Source: Ignavibacterium sp.
Lineage (GTDB): Bacteria > Bacteroidota > Ignavibacteria > Ignavibacteriales > Ignavibacteriaceae
Assembly: GCA_018335755.1 (NCBI GenBank)
Contig: JAGXRK010000045.1
Location: 310,001-374,000, forward strand
Direction: 5' to 3'
DNA: 64,000 nt
Shown one piece after another: positions 48,954-59,149 of the stretch. The notes below the pieces were generated by a model that worked only from the letters and a program-made list of their open reading frames with translations, had not been told where the DNA came from and did no database searches. The number at the start of each line of letters is the position of its first letter. Position 1 is the first letter of the stretch. Position numbers and translations under genes: made by a program.

Positions 48954-50375
48954 TTAATTTACTCTTAATACTCTTGCAGCAAAAGCACCATCCATCTGGT
49001 GAATATGCGGAAAAGTTTGAATACACCCGTTTTCATCTATTAAATCTTTAGAAAATTTATCATCAACTTTATCTAAAATATAATCGGAGTGATTATCTAA
49101 AAATTTCTTGACAATGTCCCAATTTTCTTCCGGCTCAATTGAGCAGGTACTGTAAACAAAAGCTCCGCCGGGTTTTACCATTTCAGCAGCTTTACAAATT
49201 AGTTTATATTGAAGTTCATTCATTTTTCTAAGATCAAAAATATCTTTTTTCCACTTTATGTCCGGTTTCTTTGACAGTGTCCCGGTTCCAGTGCAAGGAA
49301 CGTCTGCCAGAACTCTGTCAAATAGTTTTCCTTCATATTCCAGAGCATCCATTGCAATAGTTTTAACACTTTTGATACCTAATCTTGTCAGATTCTGCTC
49401 CACTAATCTCAACCTGCTTTCATATTTATCAATTGCAACAACCTCACCTCTATCTTTCATCATAACGGTAATATAAGCGGTTTTGCCTCCAGGTGCTGAG
49501 CACAAATCCAGTACCCGAATATTTTCGCTAACATCAAGTAAACGGCAGGCAAGTCCGGTACTTTCATCCTGAATATTAAAATAACCTTTGCTAAAATATT
49601 CCCATGCAGTAATGTTAGTAAGATTCTGCAATTGTAAAAACTCGTTAAAATAATGTCCGCTTCTATATTTCAATCCAACAGAAGCTAAAAGCTTTTTGAA
49701 TTCTTCAATATTAGTTTTTAATAAATTTACTCTTAGGGTAAGGTAAGGTTTTTCATTGTTTGCCTGAAGTAATTTTTCAGTTTCTTCGACTCCGAATCTT
49801 GCAACATACCTTTTTACCATCCAGGATGGATGAGAATAAAAAGCAGCATAATAGCCAATCAAATCTTCATTGGGATCCGGATATCTGATCGCATTTTTAC
49901 TTCTTATTATATTCCGTAAAATGGCATTTGTGAGATCGGCTGGTTTCTGTCCTTGTAGTTTCTTTACAAACTCAACAGCTTCATTCACTGATGCGTGGTC
50001 TGGAATTCTGTCCAGAAAAAGAATTTGATATAAAGCAACACGTAAACCATTTTTAAGATTAGGGATTGCTTTTGAAAACTGACCTTTATAAAATCCGTTA
50101 AGAACCCAATCAAGCCGTCCCATCCATCTAACGACACCATGAACAAGTTCGTAAAGCAACGCTTTATCCGGCCCGACTAATTCAGAATTCTTCATTTCGT
50201 TTTCAAGTAAACGTTCCAGATAAGAATCAGAGCGCTCAACACGATTGAGTATTTTTACAGCTAAGCCTCTAACGCCAGCATACAAGTCTTTTACATTATG
50301 CACAGAAAGTGCTTCTTCAGAAGCCGCTTTAATTCCATTTTGTAATTCTGTTTCTTTATTCTCTAATTCTTCCAC
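48954..50375 (-). CDS. rsmB: 16S rRNA (cytosine-967-C5)-methyltransferase RsmB
   Basis: Methylates C967 of 16S rRNA. The 473 residues have the NusB-like N-terminal domain (about 30-170), the SAM-binding motif LDLCSAPGGKT (motif I), and the two cysteines of motifs IV and VI in VPCTGTGTLSKKPDI and YSTCSIEPEEN. The N-terminal 25 residues are an extra acidic extension. It is 3 bp upstream of the next sugar nucleotidyltransferase gene's stop, suggesting one transcript. Confidence 0.92.
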   Translation of the reverse strand: MEELENKETELQNGIKAASEEALSVHNVKDLYAGVRGLAVKILNRVERSDSYLERLLENEMKNSELVGPDKALLYELVHGVVRWMGRLDWVLNGFYKGQFSKAIPNLKNGLRVALYQILFLDRIPDHASVNEAVEFVKKLQGQKPADLTNAILRNIIRSKNAIRYPDPNEDLIGYYAAFYSHPSWMVKRYVARFGVEETEKLLQANNEKPYLTLRVNLLKTNIEEFKKLLASVGLKYRSGHYFNEFLQLQNLTNITAWEYFSKGYFNIQDESTGLACRLLDVSENIRVLDLCSAPGGKTAYITVMMKDRGEVVAIDKYESRLRLVEQNLTRLGIKSVKTIAMDALEYEGKLFDRVLADVPCTGTGTLSKKPDIKWKKDIFDLRKMNELQYKLICKAAEMVKPGGAFVYSTCSIEPEENWDIVKKFLDNHSDYILDKVDDKFSKDLIDENGCIQTFPHIHQMDGAFAARVLRVN

Positions 50376-50378
50376 AAA

Positions 50379-51635
50379 TTAAAATCCTTTCTTATCTCTA
50401 TCACTCTTTGTCAAATTAAAAATATCCTCAAATAATTTTTCATCGTCACTGGTAAATTCAATTTTTCTTCTTGAAGTCATTACCTTAGCAGTCTCTATAG
50501 CTTTATTAATATTATAAGTCTGCAGAGTTTCTGCTCCACCCCACGCAAATGATGGAATATATTTATCAGGGAAGCCGGCTCCAAAAATATTAGATGCAAA
50601 TCCTACAATCGTTCCGGTGTTGAACATAACACTTATGGCACACTTTGAATGATCACCCATCATCAAACCAAGAAAACGCAGACCCGTATCAATTTCTTTT
50701 CCATTGAACTGAACTTTTATTATACCATAATTATTCTTTAATGTGCTGTTATTCGTTCCCGCCCCTATATTTACCCAGCTGCCAAGATATGAACTGCCTA
50801 GAAAGCCAACATGCTGTTTGTTTGAGTAAGGCATCATAATGGTCTGATCTATCTCTCCACCAGCTTTGCATATTTTACCGATTGATGTATTTGGATAGAT
50901 GGTTGCGGCACTTTTTATTATCGAACCTTCGCCAAGAAAGAAAGGTCCTTCAATAACTGAATTTGAATAAATAAGTGCATTCTTCTCAATGTAAATAGGA
51001 CCTGCTGAAGCATCCAGAACAACACCCGGTTTTATTGTAACATTTTCTTCTATAAAAATCCGGTCTTCATTTATAAGATGCGCATTATCAGGTACTTCAT
51101 TAATATAATTGAGTTTTGAATGGGTTGAAAGACGAAGTTCAAAATCTTTTTTAATTTCATCCCCGTTAAGATTGATTAAATCCCAAATATAGTTTGCAAT
51201 CTGTACATTGACTTCCTGTTTTTCGAAATCATTAAAAAATTCCAGATTAAACGGTTCATTCTGAAGATGACTAATAGTACCCATTTCTTCACGAGGAATA
51301 AATGCTGCAACAAATTGATTTTCTTTTATAAAAACTTTCTTCTTTTTATATGAAATATCAAGAATGGTACTTAAATCCTTATTGCCTATTATTCTCCCAT
51401 TAATGAAAAGGTAATCTTCTTCCAGAAACTTGTTTACTTTTATACCGGGATTTTCTCTTTCAGTTATTTTCTGAAGGTGTTTTCTGCAGTGAAGCGAATA
51501 GTCGGGATTATGGAAACAATTTAAAATCTTCTCCTTCAGTGTAAATGTTCCGCAAAGCAGATCGTAAACCGGTCTGCTGAATATCAGCGGTTCAAAATCA
51601 GAATATCTGGTATCTTCAAAAATGCAGATGTGCAT
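50379..51635 (-). CDS. Putative sugar nucleotidyltransferase with left-handed beta-helix (GlmU-like)
   Basis: A 418-residue protein with an N-terminal segment MHICIFEDTRYSDFEPLIFSRPVYDLLCG typical of the Bacteroidota putative sugar nucleotidyltransferase family (NTP_transf_4 type) and a C-terminal left-handed beta-helix (VTIKPGVVLDASAGPIYIEKNALIYSNSVIEGPFFLG). It lacks the LAAGxGTR signature of GlmU, so donor use is unclear. Different from the 500-residue enzyme at 28971. Confidence 0.78.
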   Translation of the reverse strand: MHICIFEDTRYSDFEPLIFSRPVYDLLCGTFTLKEKILNCFHNPDYSLHCRKHLQKITERENPGIKVNKFLEEDYLFINGRIIGNKDLSTILDISYKKKKVFIKENQFVAAFIPREEMGTISHLQNEPFNLEFFNDFEKQEVNVQIANYIWDLINLNGDEIKKDFELRLSTHSKLNYINEVPDNAHLINEDRIFIEENVTIKPGVVLDASAGPIYIEKNALIYSNSVIEGPFFLGEGSIIKSAATIYPNTSIGKICKAGGEIDQTIMMPYSNKQHVGFLGSSYLGSWVNIGAGTNNSTLKNNYGIIKVQFNGKEIDTGLRFLGLMMGDHSKCAISVMFNTGTIVGFASNIFGAGFPDKYIPSFAWGGAETLQTYNINKAIETAKVMTSRRKIEFTSDDEKLFEDIFNLTKSDRDKKGF

Positions 51636-51709
51636 AAAATTTAAATCAATTTAATAATTTAAAATTTAACACTTTTTAAGGTAAGAATCTCAGAAGAAAA
51701 TGAGTTTAT

Positions 51710-54700
51710 CTATTGTTCTGTAACGTTGGAAACTAAAGCGCTTTTTCTTGAGAAGAATGAATACATCGCGGGAATAACAAACAATGTAAGGAAGGTTGAA
51801 AAGATCAAGCCGCCGATAACTGCGATACCCATAGATACTCTGCTTTCAGATCCGGCTCCAAGTGCAAGTGCAATTGGTAAAATACCTAGTACTGTTGAAA
51901 AACTTGTCATTAGAATAGGTCTTAACCTGGCAATTGATGCACTTATAACGGCTTCGGTTTTTTCAAGACCTGCAGCTTTTCTCTGATTGGCAAACTCAAC
52001 AATTAAAATCCCGTTTTTAGTTACTAACCCAATCAACATTATTATTCCAATCTGACTGAAAATGTTAAGGGTTTCATTAAAGTACCATAAGGTTAAAAGT
52101 GCACCCGCCAATGCGAGCGGTACAGTAAAAAGAATAATGAATGGATCCCGGAAACTTTCAAACTGTGCTGCCAGAACAAGGTATATGAGTCCGAGTGCCA
52201 GTATAAATGCAAAGAGCAAACTTGATGAACTTTCCATAAAATCCTTTGAAGCGCCATCAAGAGATGTTGCAAAAGTATCATCGAGCACTTTATCAGCAAT
52301 TTCATACATAGTGTTAATGCCTTCGCCAAGGGTTCTGCCGGGAGCTAGACCGGCAGAAACAGTTGCGGAAACGTAACGATTAAATCTGAATAATTGAGGA
52401 GGAGTGCTTTGCTCTTCAACAAAAACAACATTATCCAGCTGGATCATTTCACCGCGATTATTCTTCACATAAGTAGACTTTAAGCTGATTGGTGCGTCAC
52501 GATTTTCTCTATCGTACTGACCGATAACCTGGTATTGCTTTCCATCTTTAATGAAAAATCCAAACCTTTGTCCGCTGAATGCTGCCTGAATGGTTTGAGC
52601 GATATCAATTGTGGAAACACCAAGAGCTCTTGCTTTCTGCCTGTCAATAGAAAGCTGAATTTCCGGCTTGTTGAATTTAAGATTGACATCAACGATTGTG
52701 AATACAGGATAATTTCTTGTTTCATCCAAAAACTTCGGAAGATATTCTCTCAACTGTTCAAAGTTTGGTGCCTGGATTACAAATTGTACTGGAAGTCCGC
52801 CTCTTCTTCCGCCACCGATAGTCTGCTGTTGTGTAATAAAAGTTCTGGCGCCTGTTAATGAATTAACGACAGGAGTAAGCTGATCTGCAATCTGCTGCTG
52901 AGATCTTTCTCTGAATTGCGGTTCTTTCAAAATCAGGTTTACAAATCCGGAATTAACAGAACTTGCAGCACCAAAACCGGGTGATGTTACGGAAATAACG
53001 CCGTCATTTTCAGGTACTTCTTGACCGACAACTTCAACAAGTTCATCCATGAACCTGTCCATATATTCAAATGTAACACCCTCCTGTCCGGTTACAATTA
53101 ATGAAAGCCGACTTCTGTCTTCAAGAGGTGCAAGCTCAGTTGGAATCGAAATAAAAAGAAAATATATCATTACTACTATTGCAGTAATTCCGGGAAAAAC
53201 CAGCCATCGTCTTCCAATAAAATATCTGATGTGTTTTTCATAAGTTTCATTAATCTTAACAAAGAATGGTTCAGTTGCCTCATAAAATTTATTATGTTTT
53301 TCACGTTTCTTTAAGATCCGTGAGCTTAACATAGGTGTGAGAGTAAGTGCAACAAATGAAGAAATGATTACGCTGCCGGCAACAACTATACCGAACTCTC
53401 TGAATAATCTTCCGGTTAATCCCTGTAAAAAAATAACCGGCATAAAAACAGATGCCAGTGCAACGGTTGTTGAAAGAACTGCAAAGAAAATTTCTGCAAC
53501 TCCTTTCCTGGCTGCTTCAAACGGCTCCATTTTACTTTCAATTTTTGCATAGATGTTTTCCAGAACAACTATAGCATCATCAACAACCAGACCGATTGCA
53601 AGTACAATACCTAAAAGAGTTAAAACATTAATAGAAAAATCTGCAATATACATTACAAAGAATGAGCCTATAAGGGATATAGGAATTGCAATAACAGGAA
53701 TAATTGTGGTTCGCCAATCCCGCAGAAAAAGAAAGATAATAAGAACAACTAATCCAAATGCAATAAGAATAGTTTGCTGCACTTCAAAAATGGAATCACG
53801 AATATATTTTGTAACATCAAAGCCGATTCCCGTCTGAATATCCTGAGGTAAAGTTGGTTTTATTTGCTCAAGTCTTTTATAAAATTCATCGGTTATAGCA
53901 ATGTTATTTGCACCTGCCTGTGCAATTAAAACCACACCAACCATTGGTATTCTATCACGCTTAAGTATTGTCCGCTCATTTTCAGCACCAAGTTGAGCAT
54001 AACCGAGATCTTTAAGTCTTACAATATTTCCGTCTGCTTCTTTTATGATAAGATTATTAAATTCTTCTTCTGTCTTAAGTCTTCCAATCGTTCTGATCGA
54101 AAGTTCAGTTTCATCACCTTCTATTCTGCCTGAGGGCAGCTCAACATTTTCTCTTGCAAGAGCATTTCTTACATCAACAGCAGTAAGTTGAAATGAAGCC
54201 AATTTTGCCGGATCAAGCCAAAGACGCATAGAATATCTTTTTTGACCCCAAATTTGAACATTACTGACACCGGGAATTGTTTGCAGCCGTTCTTTGAAAA
54301 TGTTATTAGCAATTTCTGTCAATTCAAGAAGATTCTTGGTATCGCTTTGAACATTCAGAAATACTATTGGAATTGCATCGGCATCGGCTTTGGAAACAAT
54401 AGGTATTTCAATATCCGGAGGCAGATTAAACAATGCACGCGAAACTCTGTCTCTTACATCGTTTGCAGCAGCTTCAAGATCTACATCAATGTCAAACTCA
54501 ACAGTAATTGTGCTTCTGCCGTCGCGACTAACAGATGTTAAAGTTTTAATTCCGGCTATACCGTTAATTGATTCTTCAAGCGGTTCAGTTACCTGACTTT
54601 CTATTACATCTGCATTTGCACCAATGTAGCTTGTTGAAACAGTAATAATGGGAGGATCAACGGAAGGAAATTCTCTTACACCCAGATAAGTATAACCGAT

Positions 54701-54778
54701 AAAGCCAAAAACAACAATTGTAATCGACATTACGATTGCAAGAACGGGTCTTCTTATACTTACTGATGAAAGGCTCAT
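51710..54778 (-). CDS. RND multidrug efflux transporter permease (AcrB-like)
   Basis: Resistance-nodulation-division pump of 1022 residues. It starts with MSLSSVSIRRPVLAIVMSI, has the transmembrane proton relay VVDDAIVVLENIY (helix IV, the two Asp) and GLVTKNGILIVEFANQ (helix X, Lys), and the usual repeated periplasmic halves (SYIGANADVIESQVTEPLEESINGI). Belongs to the HAE-1 type for drugs or lipophilic compounds. It follows the adaptor gene by 12 bp; no outer-membrane TolC gene is in the window. Confidence 0.93.
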   Translation of the reverse strand: MSLSSVSIRRPVLAIVMSITIVVFGFIGYTYLGVREFPSVDPPIITVSTSYIGANADVIESQVTEPLEESINGIAGIKTLTSVSRDGRSTITVEFDIDVDLEAAANDVRDRVSRALFNLPPDIEIPIVSKADADAIPIVFLNVQSDTKNLLELTEIANNIFKERLQTIPGVSNVQIWGQKRYSMRLWLDPAKLASFQLTAVDVRNALARENVELPSGRIEGDETELSIRTIGRLKTEEEFNNLIIKEADGNIVRLKDLGYAQLGAENERTILKRDRIPMVGVVLIAQAGANNIAITDEFYKRLEQIKPTLPQDIQTGIGFDVTKYIRDSIFEVQQTILIAFGLVVLIIFLFLRDWRTTIIPVIAIPISLIGSFFVMYIADFSINVLTLLGIVLAIGLVVDDAIVVLENIYAKIESKMEPFEAARKGVAEIFFAVLSTTVALASVFMPVIFLQGLTGRLFREFGIVVAGSVIISSFVALTLTPMLSSRILKKREKHNKFYEATEPFFVKINETYEKHIRYFIGRRWLVFPGITAIVVMIYFLFISIPTELAPLEDRSRLSLIVTGQEGVTFEYMDRFMDELVEVVGQEVPENDGVISVTSPGFGAASSVNSGFVNLILKEPQFRERSQQQIADQLTPVVNSLTGARTFITQQQTIGGGRRGGLPVQFVIQAPNFEQLREYLPKFLDETRNYPVFTIVDVNLKFNKPEIQLSIDRQKARALGVSTIDIAQTIQAAFSGQRFGFFIKDGKQYQVIGQYDRENRDAPISLKSTYVKNNRGEMIQLDNVVFVEEQSTPPQLFRFNRYVSATVSAGLAPGRTLGEGINTMYEIADKVLDDTFATSLDGASKDFMESSSSLLFAFILALGLIYLVLAAQFESFRDPFIILFTVPLALAGALLTLWYFNETLNIFSQIGIIMLIGLVTKNGILIVEFANQRKAAGLEKTEAVISASIARLRPILMTSFSTVLGILPIALALGAGSESRVSMGIAVIGGLIFSTFLTLFVIPAMYSFFSRKSALVSNVTEQ

Positions 54779-54790
54779 TTACATCTACTA

Positions 54791-55870
54791 CTAATTTAAT
54801 TCTGATATACTGACTTTTACGCCTGGTCTGATCTGCAAAATTCCTGAAGTTATAACGGTGTCTCCGACATTAATTCCAGATAATATTTGAACTCTTGATT
54901 CTTCACGAATCCCGATTTCAACATTTTGAGGAACTACAGTACCATCTTTGTACAAGTAAACTCTCTGTCCTTTTAATTCAGGAACAATGGCAACCGATGG
55001 TACAAGCATAGCACCGGTTGTTTCTTTTAACCTTAACTGTACGTTTGCAAAAGCTCCGGGGATTAAATCTTTTTTAGGACCACACATTGCACGTATCTGC
55101 AAAGTTCTAGTTGAAGGGTCAATTCTAGGTTCAATAGCATAAACTTTAGCGGTATAATATTCGTTGTTGCCGCTCACACGAAAATCCAGTTCATCACCCA
55201 CATTGACCATTGAGGAATATCTTTCTGGAATTGAAAAATCAATTTTAAGACTGCTGAGATTTTGCAGTCTTGCAATTATGGTATTTGTATTTACAAAACT
55301 GCCTTCACTCACAGACCTTAGTCCAACAATACCGCTGAATGGTGCACGGATTTCAGTTTTATCTATCTGTGCTTTTATCAGGTCATAGTCTGCTTTGCTT
55401 GCATTAAATTCATTGAAGGTATTATCATATTCTTCCTGACTAATAAGATTACGTTCCAAAAGGGTTCTCTGACGGAATTCTTTTTCCTCGGCAACTTTAA
55501 CCTTCGATTCTGTTCTTCGCAGTTGTGCTTGAAGGTCAGCATCATTTATTTTCACAAGCAGGTCACCTTTATTAACAAAACTGCCTTCACGAAAGTTGAT
55601 GCTGATTATTTTACCAGAAGATTCACTTCTTAATTCTACTTCTTCGTTTGCCATAATTGATCCGGTAGAAATAACAGTATTACTTAACCTCTCCGGCTCA
55701 ACAATGTGAGCTTTAACGGGAATTACAGCATTCATTCTTGAAGCTGTAACATTCCCACCTGCAGCATCACCGGAGGAGATCAGCTTAGGAAGTAATATAA
55801 TTAATAAAACCACTAATATGACTGCTGCAATAAGCAATCCTTTAATTTTATTTTTCATTTTATTAGCCAT
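54791..55870 (-). CDS. RND efflux periplasmic adaptor subunit
   Basis: Membrane-fusion protein of 359 residues: N-terminal helix (GLLIAAVILVVLLIILLP), lipoyl half-motif LRSESSGKIISINFREGSFVNKGDLLVKINDADL, a short coiled-coil hairpin, the second lipoyl half, beta-barrel and membrane-proximal domains. It links the RND pump at 51710 to an outer-membrane channel encoded elsewhere. First gene of the two-gene operon. Confidence 0.92.
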   Translation of the reverse strand: MANKMKNKIKGLLIAAVILVVLLIILLPKLISSGDAAGGNVTASRMNAVIPVKAHIVEPERLSNTVISTGSIMANEEVELRSESSGKIISINFREGSFVNKGDLLVKINDADLQAQLRRTESKVKVAEEKEFRQRTLLERNLISQEEYDNTFNEFNASKADYDLIKAQIDKTEIRAPFSGIVGLRSVSEGSFVNTNTIIARLQNLSSLKIDFSIPERYSSMVNVGDELDFRVSGNNEYYTAKVYAIEPRIDPSTRTLQIRAMCGPKKDLIPGAFANVQLRLKETTGAMLVPSVAIVPELKGQRVYLYKDGTVVPQNVEIGIREESRVQILSGINVGDTVITSGILQIRPGVKVSISELN

Positions 55871-55921
55871 CAGCCATTTAACAATTCAATTATATATTAA
55901 GTTCAGGAAAATAGAATCAAT

Positions 55922-55949
55922 AAAAAAAGCCAGCATCTGCTGGCATTTT
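55922..55949 (-). terminator. Terminator after rpmE2
   Basis: GCCAGC/GCTGGC with an AGAT loop (minus-strand sense) is followed by seven T on the minus strand. It lies 23 bp past the L31 stop. A weaker T-run on the plus side makes it partly bidirectional. Confidence 0.85.
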
Positions 55950-55972
55950 TCACACGATATCCGTAAAAGAAA

Positions 55973-56221
55973 CTATTTCTTCTTGGAATACTTTTTATTG
56001 AACTTTTCAACTCTACCGGCTGAATCCAGAAGTTTTTGTTTTCCGGTAAAGAAGGGGTGCGATCCACTGGAAATTTCAAGTTTAACAAGAGGATACGTGT
56101 TTCCATCTTCCCACTTAATGGTGTCATTAGCTTTAATTGTTGAGCGGGTTAAAATCGAAAAATCGCAAGATGCGTCCTGAAAAACTACCGGTCTGTATTC
56201 CGGGTGTATACCTTTTTTCAT
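55973..56221 (-). CDS. rpmE2: Type B 50S ribosomal protein L31
   Basis: An 82-residue ribosomal protein: [19 protein letters not shown], then [46 protein letters not shown]. The zinc-binding CxxC of the A type is absent, which marks the zinc-free type B paralogue that often replaces the zinc form when zinc is scarce. ATG 56221 starts at the family's usual MKKGIHP; a frame eight codons longer exists. AGGA lies upstream. A long inverted repeat is upstream at 56265. Confidence 0.94.
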   Translation of the reverse strand: MKKGIHPEYRPVVFQDASCDFSILTRSTIKANDTIKWEDGNTYPLVKLEISSGSHPFFTGKQKLLDSAGRVEKFNKKYSKKK

Positions 56222-56264
56222 AAAAAAATCCTGATTAATTAACAACTATTATTCAAAAATATGG

Positions 56265-56311
56265 CTGTAAATATAGATTTTTGAGATGTTAATTCCAATC
56301 TATTTTTACAG
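56265..56311. repeat. Long inverted repeat between rpmE2 and the sigma-54 regulator
   Basis: CTGTAAATATAGATT (56265-56279) pairs with AATCTATTTTTACAG (56297-56311), 14 of 15 positions, with a 17-bp loop. It is 69 bp past the regulator stop and 44 bp before the L31 start on the minus strand, so it could terminate the former or form a leader hairpin of the latter. Confidence 0.5.
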
Positions 56312-56379
56312 TGAAAACTTAGGATTTTGTACATAAAATGCATGTTTTTTTCAATTGCATACATTTTGTTTTACTCTAT

Positions 56380-58098
56380 TTATAAATCAATTCCAAGTTT
56401 TTTCATTTTTCGCCATAACGTGGAAGGATTAATATTCAATTCTTTAGAAGCTTTTGTTCTGTTACCGCTGTGTTTTTTTAACGCATTCAAAATCATTGTT
56501 TCTTCAGCGTCTTGTACCAAGTTATTGGACTTAGAGACTTTGAATAAACTACTATTTTTAATTCTATCCGGCAAGTGTTCAGTCTTAATTATATCTGATT
56601 TGCAAAGGACAAAACAATGCTCGATTACATTTTCAAGCTCCCTGATATTTCCGGGCCACTTGTAATCTTGTAATAAATTATAAGTTTCTGGTGAAAAATT
56701 TGTAACCGTCTTAGTAAATCTCTCATTGTATTTTTTAATAAAATGGTTTAAAAGGAGGGGAAAATCTCCCATTCTTTCTCTTAATGGCGGAAGATGAATA
56801 TTCATTACATTTATTCTGTAAAAAAGATCTTCACGAAAACTTCCTTTGCTAATTTCAGCCAGAATATCTTTATTCGTTGCAGCAATAATTCTTACGTTAA
56901 TATTAATGGTTTTATTTCCACCAACTCTTTCAAATTGACGGGTTTCCAAGACCCTTAATAGTTTTGTCTGAACTGGCAAAGAAATGTCACCTATCTCATC
57001 AAGAAATAAAGTTCCGTTATTAGCAAGTTCAAACCTTCCAACTTTTGAATTAATTGCACCGGTAAAAGCACCTTTCTCGTGCCCAAATAATTCGCTTTCA
57101 ATTAGTGATTCAGAAAACGCACTGCAATTCAGTGCAATAAAAGGGCCATTACTCCTTGAACTATTCAGGTGAATAGCTCTTGCAACTAATTCCTTTCCCG
57201 TCCCGCTTTCGCCAGTAATTAAAACAGAGCTGTCAGTTTCAGCAACACTTTCAAGTAAAGTAAAAACTTTCTCTATCTCTTTGCTGCTGCCGACAATGTT
57301 AGAAAATTTAAATTGTGTTTTTAGATGATTAGATAAGTTTCTAATTTCGGTCAAATCTATAAAAGTTTCAACCGCACCTATTTTTTCATTTTTATTGTTA
57401 AGCAGAATTCCAGAATTAACTTTTATAGGAACTTTCATTCCTTTCTTATTAATAATCTCAAGTTCATTGCCGATTGTTGATTTACCTTTTATCATAGTTT
57501 GTTCCATATGACAGCCATTTCTGCAAATTGATGACTTAAAAATTTCCCAGCACTTTTTGCCAATTGCTTCTGACTTTTTAAAACCGGTTATCTTCTCGGC
57601 GGACCGGTTAAATGATGTTACATTCCATTCATTGTCAATTGTAAATGTACCCTCAATGTTACTATTGAATATTGCGTCAAGTTTGTTCTTTTGATCAATC
57701 AGTTCAAGAGTTTTTTCCTCTATCTCCTCTGCCATTGTTAGCATTTCTTTGGTATTTCTGAATACAAGAACCACAGACAACACTTCTTTATCTTTAAGAA
57801 TTGGAGTGATAGATGCAAGAACATTTTTTATTCGATTTTTACTATCAGTTATGTTTATCGAAAGATTAGAAAAACTTCTGTTCTCCTTTAACGATTCAAA
57901 AATTAGTTTAGAATCGTCTTCACTTTGGGAAAAAAGTATTTTAAAATCTTTTCCAATAACATCATCTTCTACAAATCCTGTTATCCGTGAAGCCGCTTCA
58001 TTAAACACAATTATTTGATATTCTTTCCCGATAACAATTATACCATCCGGTACAATTAGGGCTTCTTTATTTATATCAATGAAAATTCCTTCATCCAT
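56380..58098 (-). CDS. PAS-PAS sigma-54 activator with cysteine triad, divergent from the cluster-assembly operon
   Basis: Enhancer-binding protein of 572 residues: PAS 1 (about 10-120), coiled-coil linker, PAS 2 (about 140-250), AAA+ with Walker A GESGTGKE (296-303) and GAFTGA (343-348), Walker [10 protein letters not shown], then a Fis-type HTH ([22 protein letters not shown]). PAS 2 holds C183, C192 and C196 ([16 protein letters not shown]), suited to a metal or Fe-S sensor. It is divergent from the Mrp operon, 201 bp away, as a dedicated activator would be. In Desulfovibrio a sigma-54 activator governs orange-protein operons. Confidence 0.93.
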   Translation of the reverse strand: MDEGIFIDINKEALIVPDGIIVIGKEYQIIVFNEAASRITGFVEDDVIGKDFKILFSQSEDDSKLIFESLKENRSFSNLSINITDSKNRIKNVLASITPILKDKEVLSVVLVFRNTKEMLTMAEEIEEKTLELIDQKNKLDAIFNSNIEGTFTIDNEWNVTSFNRSAEKITGFKKSEAIGKKCWEIFKSSICRNGCHMEQTMIKGKSTIGNELEIINKKGMKVPIKVNSGILLNNKNEKIGAVETFIDLTEIRNLSNHLKTQFKFSNIVGSSKEIEKVFTLLESVAETDSSVLITGESGTGKELVARAIHLNSSRSNGPFIALNCSAFSESLIESELFGHEKGAFTGAINSKVGRFELANNGTLFLDEIGDISLPVQTKLLRVLETRQFERVGGNKTININVRIIAATNKDILAEISKGSFREDLFYRINVMNIHLPPLRERMGDFPLLLNHFIKKYNERFTKTVTNFSPETYNLLQDYKWPGNIRELENVIEHCFVLCKSDIIKTEHLPDRIKNSSLFKVSKSNNLVQDAEETMILNALKKHSGNRTKASKELNINPSTLWRKMKKLGIDL

Positions 58099-58140
58099 TT
58101 TATCTCCTAACTTAATCTGAAAAGAAACCTATAAATTTAT

Positions 58141-58192
58141 TTGCACAATTGCAAGATTAGTGCAGCTACATTGCAATATTGCACTATCGCAA
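58141..58192. promoter_or_regulatory. Cluster of TTGCA-N4-TGCAA dyads, probable activator site
   Basis: TTGCACAATTGCAA (58141-58154), a perfect TGCAATATTGCA palindrome (58172-58183) and TTGCACTATCGCAA (58179-58192, one mismatch) lie in 52 bp. They are 110-160 bp before the Mrp gene, the usual distance of a sigma-54 upstream activator sequence. A consensus -24/-12 promoter was not found between them and the gene; TCTGGCAT (58240-58247) resembles only the -24 half. Confidence 0.55.
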
Positions 58193-58299
58193 TAAAATAT
58201 CTCTCCAAAAATCAAGAAAAACACAATTTTTCTCTGGCATCTTATTATATAGTTGTATGATACAAAGAATAAATTCTAAAATTCTGACTTGGAGTCTCA

Positions 58300-59130
58300 A
58301 TGAGCGAATATGACCAAAAGCAAAAATTTGAAGAAGAGCAAAAAAGAATTACTGAAACAATTTCAAAAATAAAACATAGAATTGCAGTCTTTAGCGGGAA
58401 AGGCGGCGTAGGTAAAACAACAGTAAGTGTAAACCTAACTTATGCATTTCAGGTGGAGGAATTCTCAACCGGAATTCTTGATGCTGATATAACAGGACCA
58501 AATGTTCCTAAGATGTTAAATGTGAACAGCGAATTAATATACTTGGATGAAAGGATCATTCCATTTGAAAAATATGGTGCAAAGATGATCTCAATGGCAA
58601 GTCTTATTAAGCATGGTCAACCTATCATCTGGCGAGGACCAATGAGATCAAAAGTAATAAACCAGTTTCTTGCAGACGTTGACTGGGGCGAACTCGATTT
58701 TTTAATCGCCGATCTTCCACCCGGAACCGGTGATGAGATTTTAACTATTGCACAGGAAATGAAACCTGATTACGCTGTAATCGTTACAACACCTCAGGAG
58801 GTTTCTGTAATTGATGCTGAACGTGCAATTAATATGGCAAGAAAATTAAAAATTCCTTCGATTGGAATTGTTGAAAATATGTCCGGATTTGTTTGTCCAC
58901 ATTGTAATGCAATAGTAGATATTTTTGGTTCGGGTGGAGGAGAAAAACTAGCCGCTGACTATGATGTGCAATTTCTCGGTTCCATTCCAATTGATATTGA
59001 TACACGGATTCTTTCTGACAAAGGCAAACCAATTATACTTGAGAAACCAAATTGTGAAGTATCAAAAGCATTTAAATCTATATCTGAATTAATCAGTATT
59101 CACTATGAACATGCTTTTGTACTAACTTAA
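58300..59130 (+). CDS. Mrp/NBP35-type ATP-binding Fe-S carrier protein
   Basis: Cytosolic P-loop ATPase of 276 residues: Walker A variant SGKGGVGKTT (G33-T40 plus), TDLPPGTGDE as Walker B region, and C199-P-H-C202 which bridges a [4Fe-4S] cluster between two subunits in this family. An N-terminal 25-residue helical stretch precedes it. Mrp proteins carry Fe-S clusters to apo-targets. It is the first gene of the operon, with GGAG six bases before the ATG. In the Desulfovibrio orange-protein system an Mrp-like ATPase is present as well. Confidence 0.9.
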   Translation: MSEYDQKQKFEEEQKRITETISKIKHRIAVFSGKGGVGKTTVSVNLTYAFQVEEFSTGILDADITGPNVPKMLNVNSELIYLDERIIPFEKYGAKMISMASLIKHGQPIIWRGPMRSKVINQFLADVDWGELDFLIADLPPGTGDEILTIAQEMKPDYAVIVTTPQEVSVIDAERAINMARKLKIPSIGIVENMSGFVCPHCNAIVDIFGSGGGEKLAADYDVQFLGSIPIDIDTRILSDKGKPIILEKPNCEVSKAFKSISELISIHYEHAFVLT

Positions 59131-59149
59131 TAATCAAGAGAGAAATTCT

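Noticed and set aside
58184..58299. Sigma-54 promoter for the Mrp operon
   Set aside because: TCTGGCAT resembles the -24 box, but no GC follows at the required ten-base spacing; the -12 position reads TATA. I kept only the dyads as a regulatory feature.
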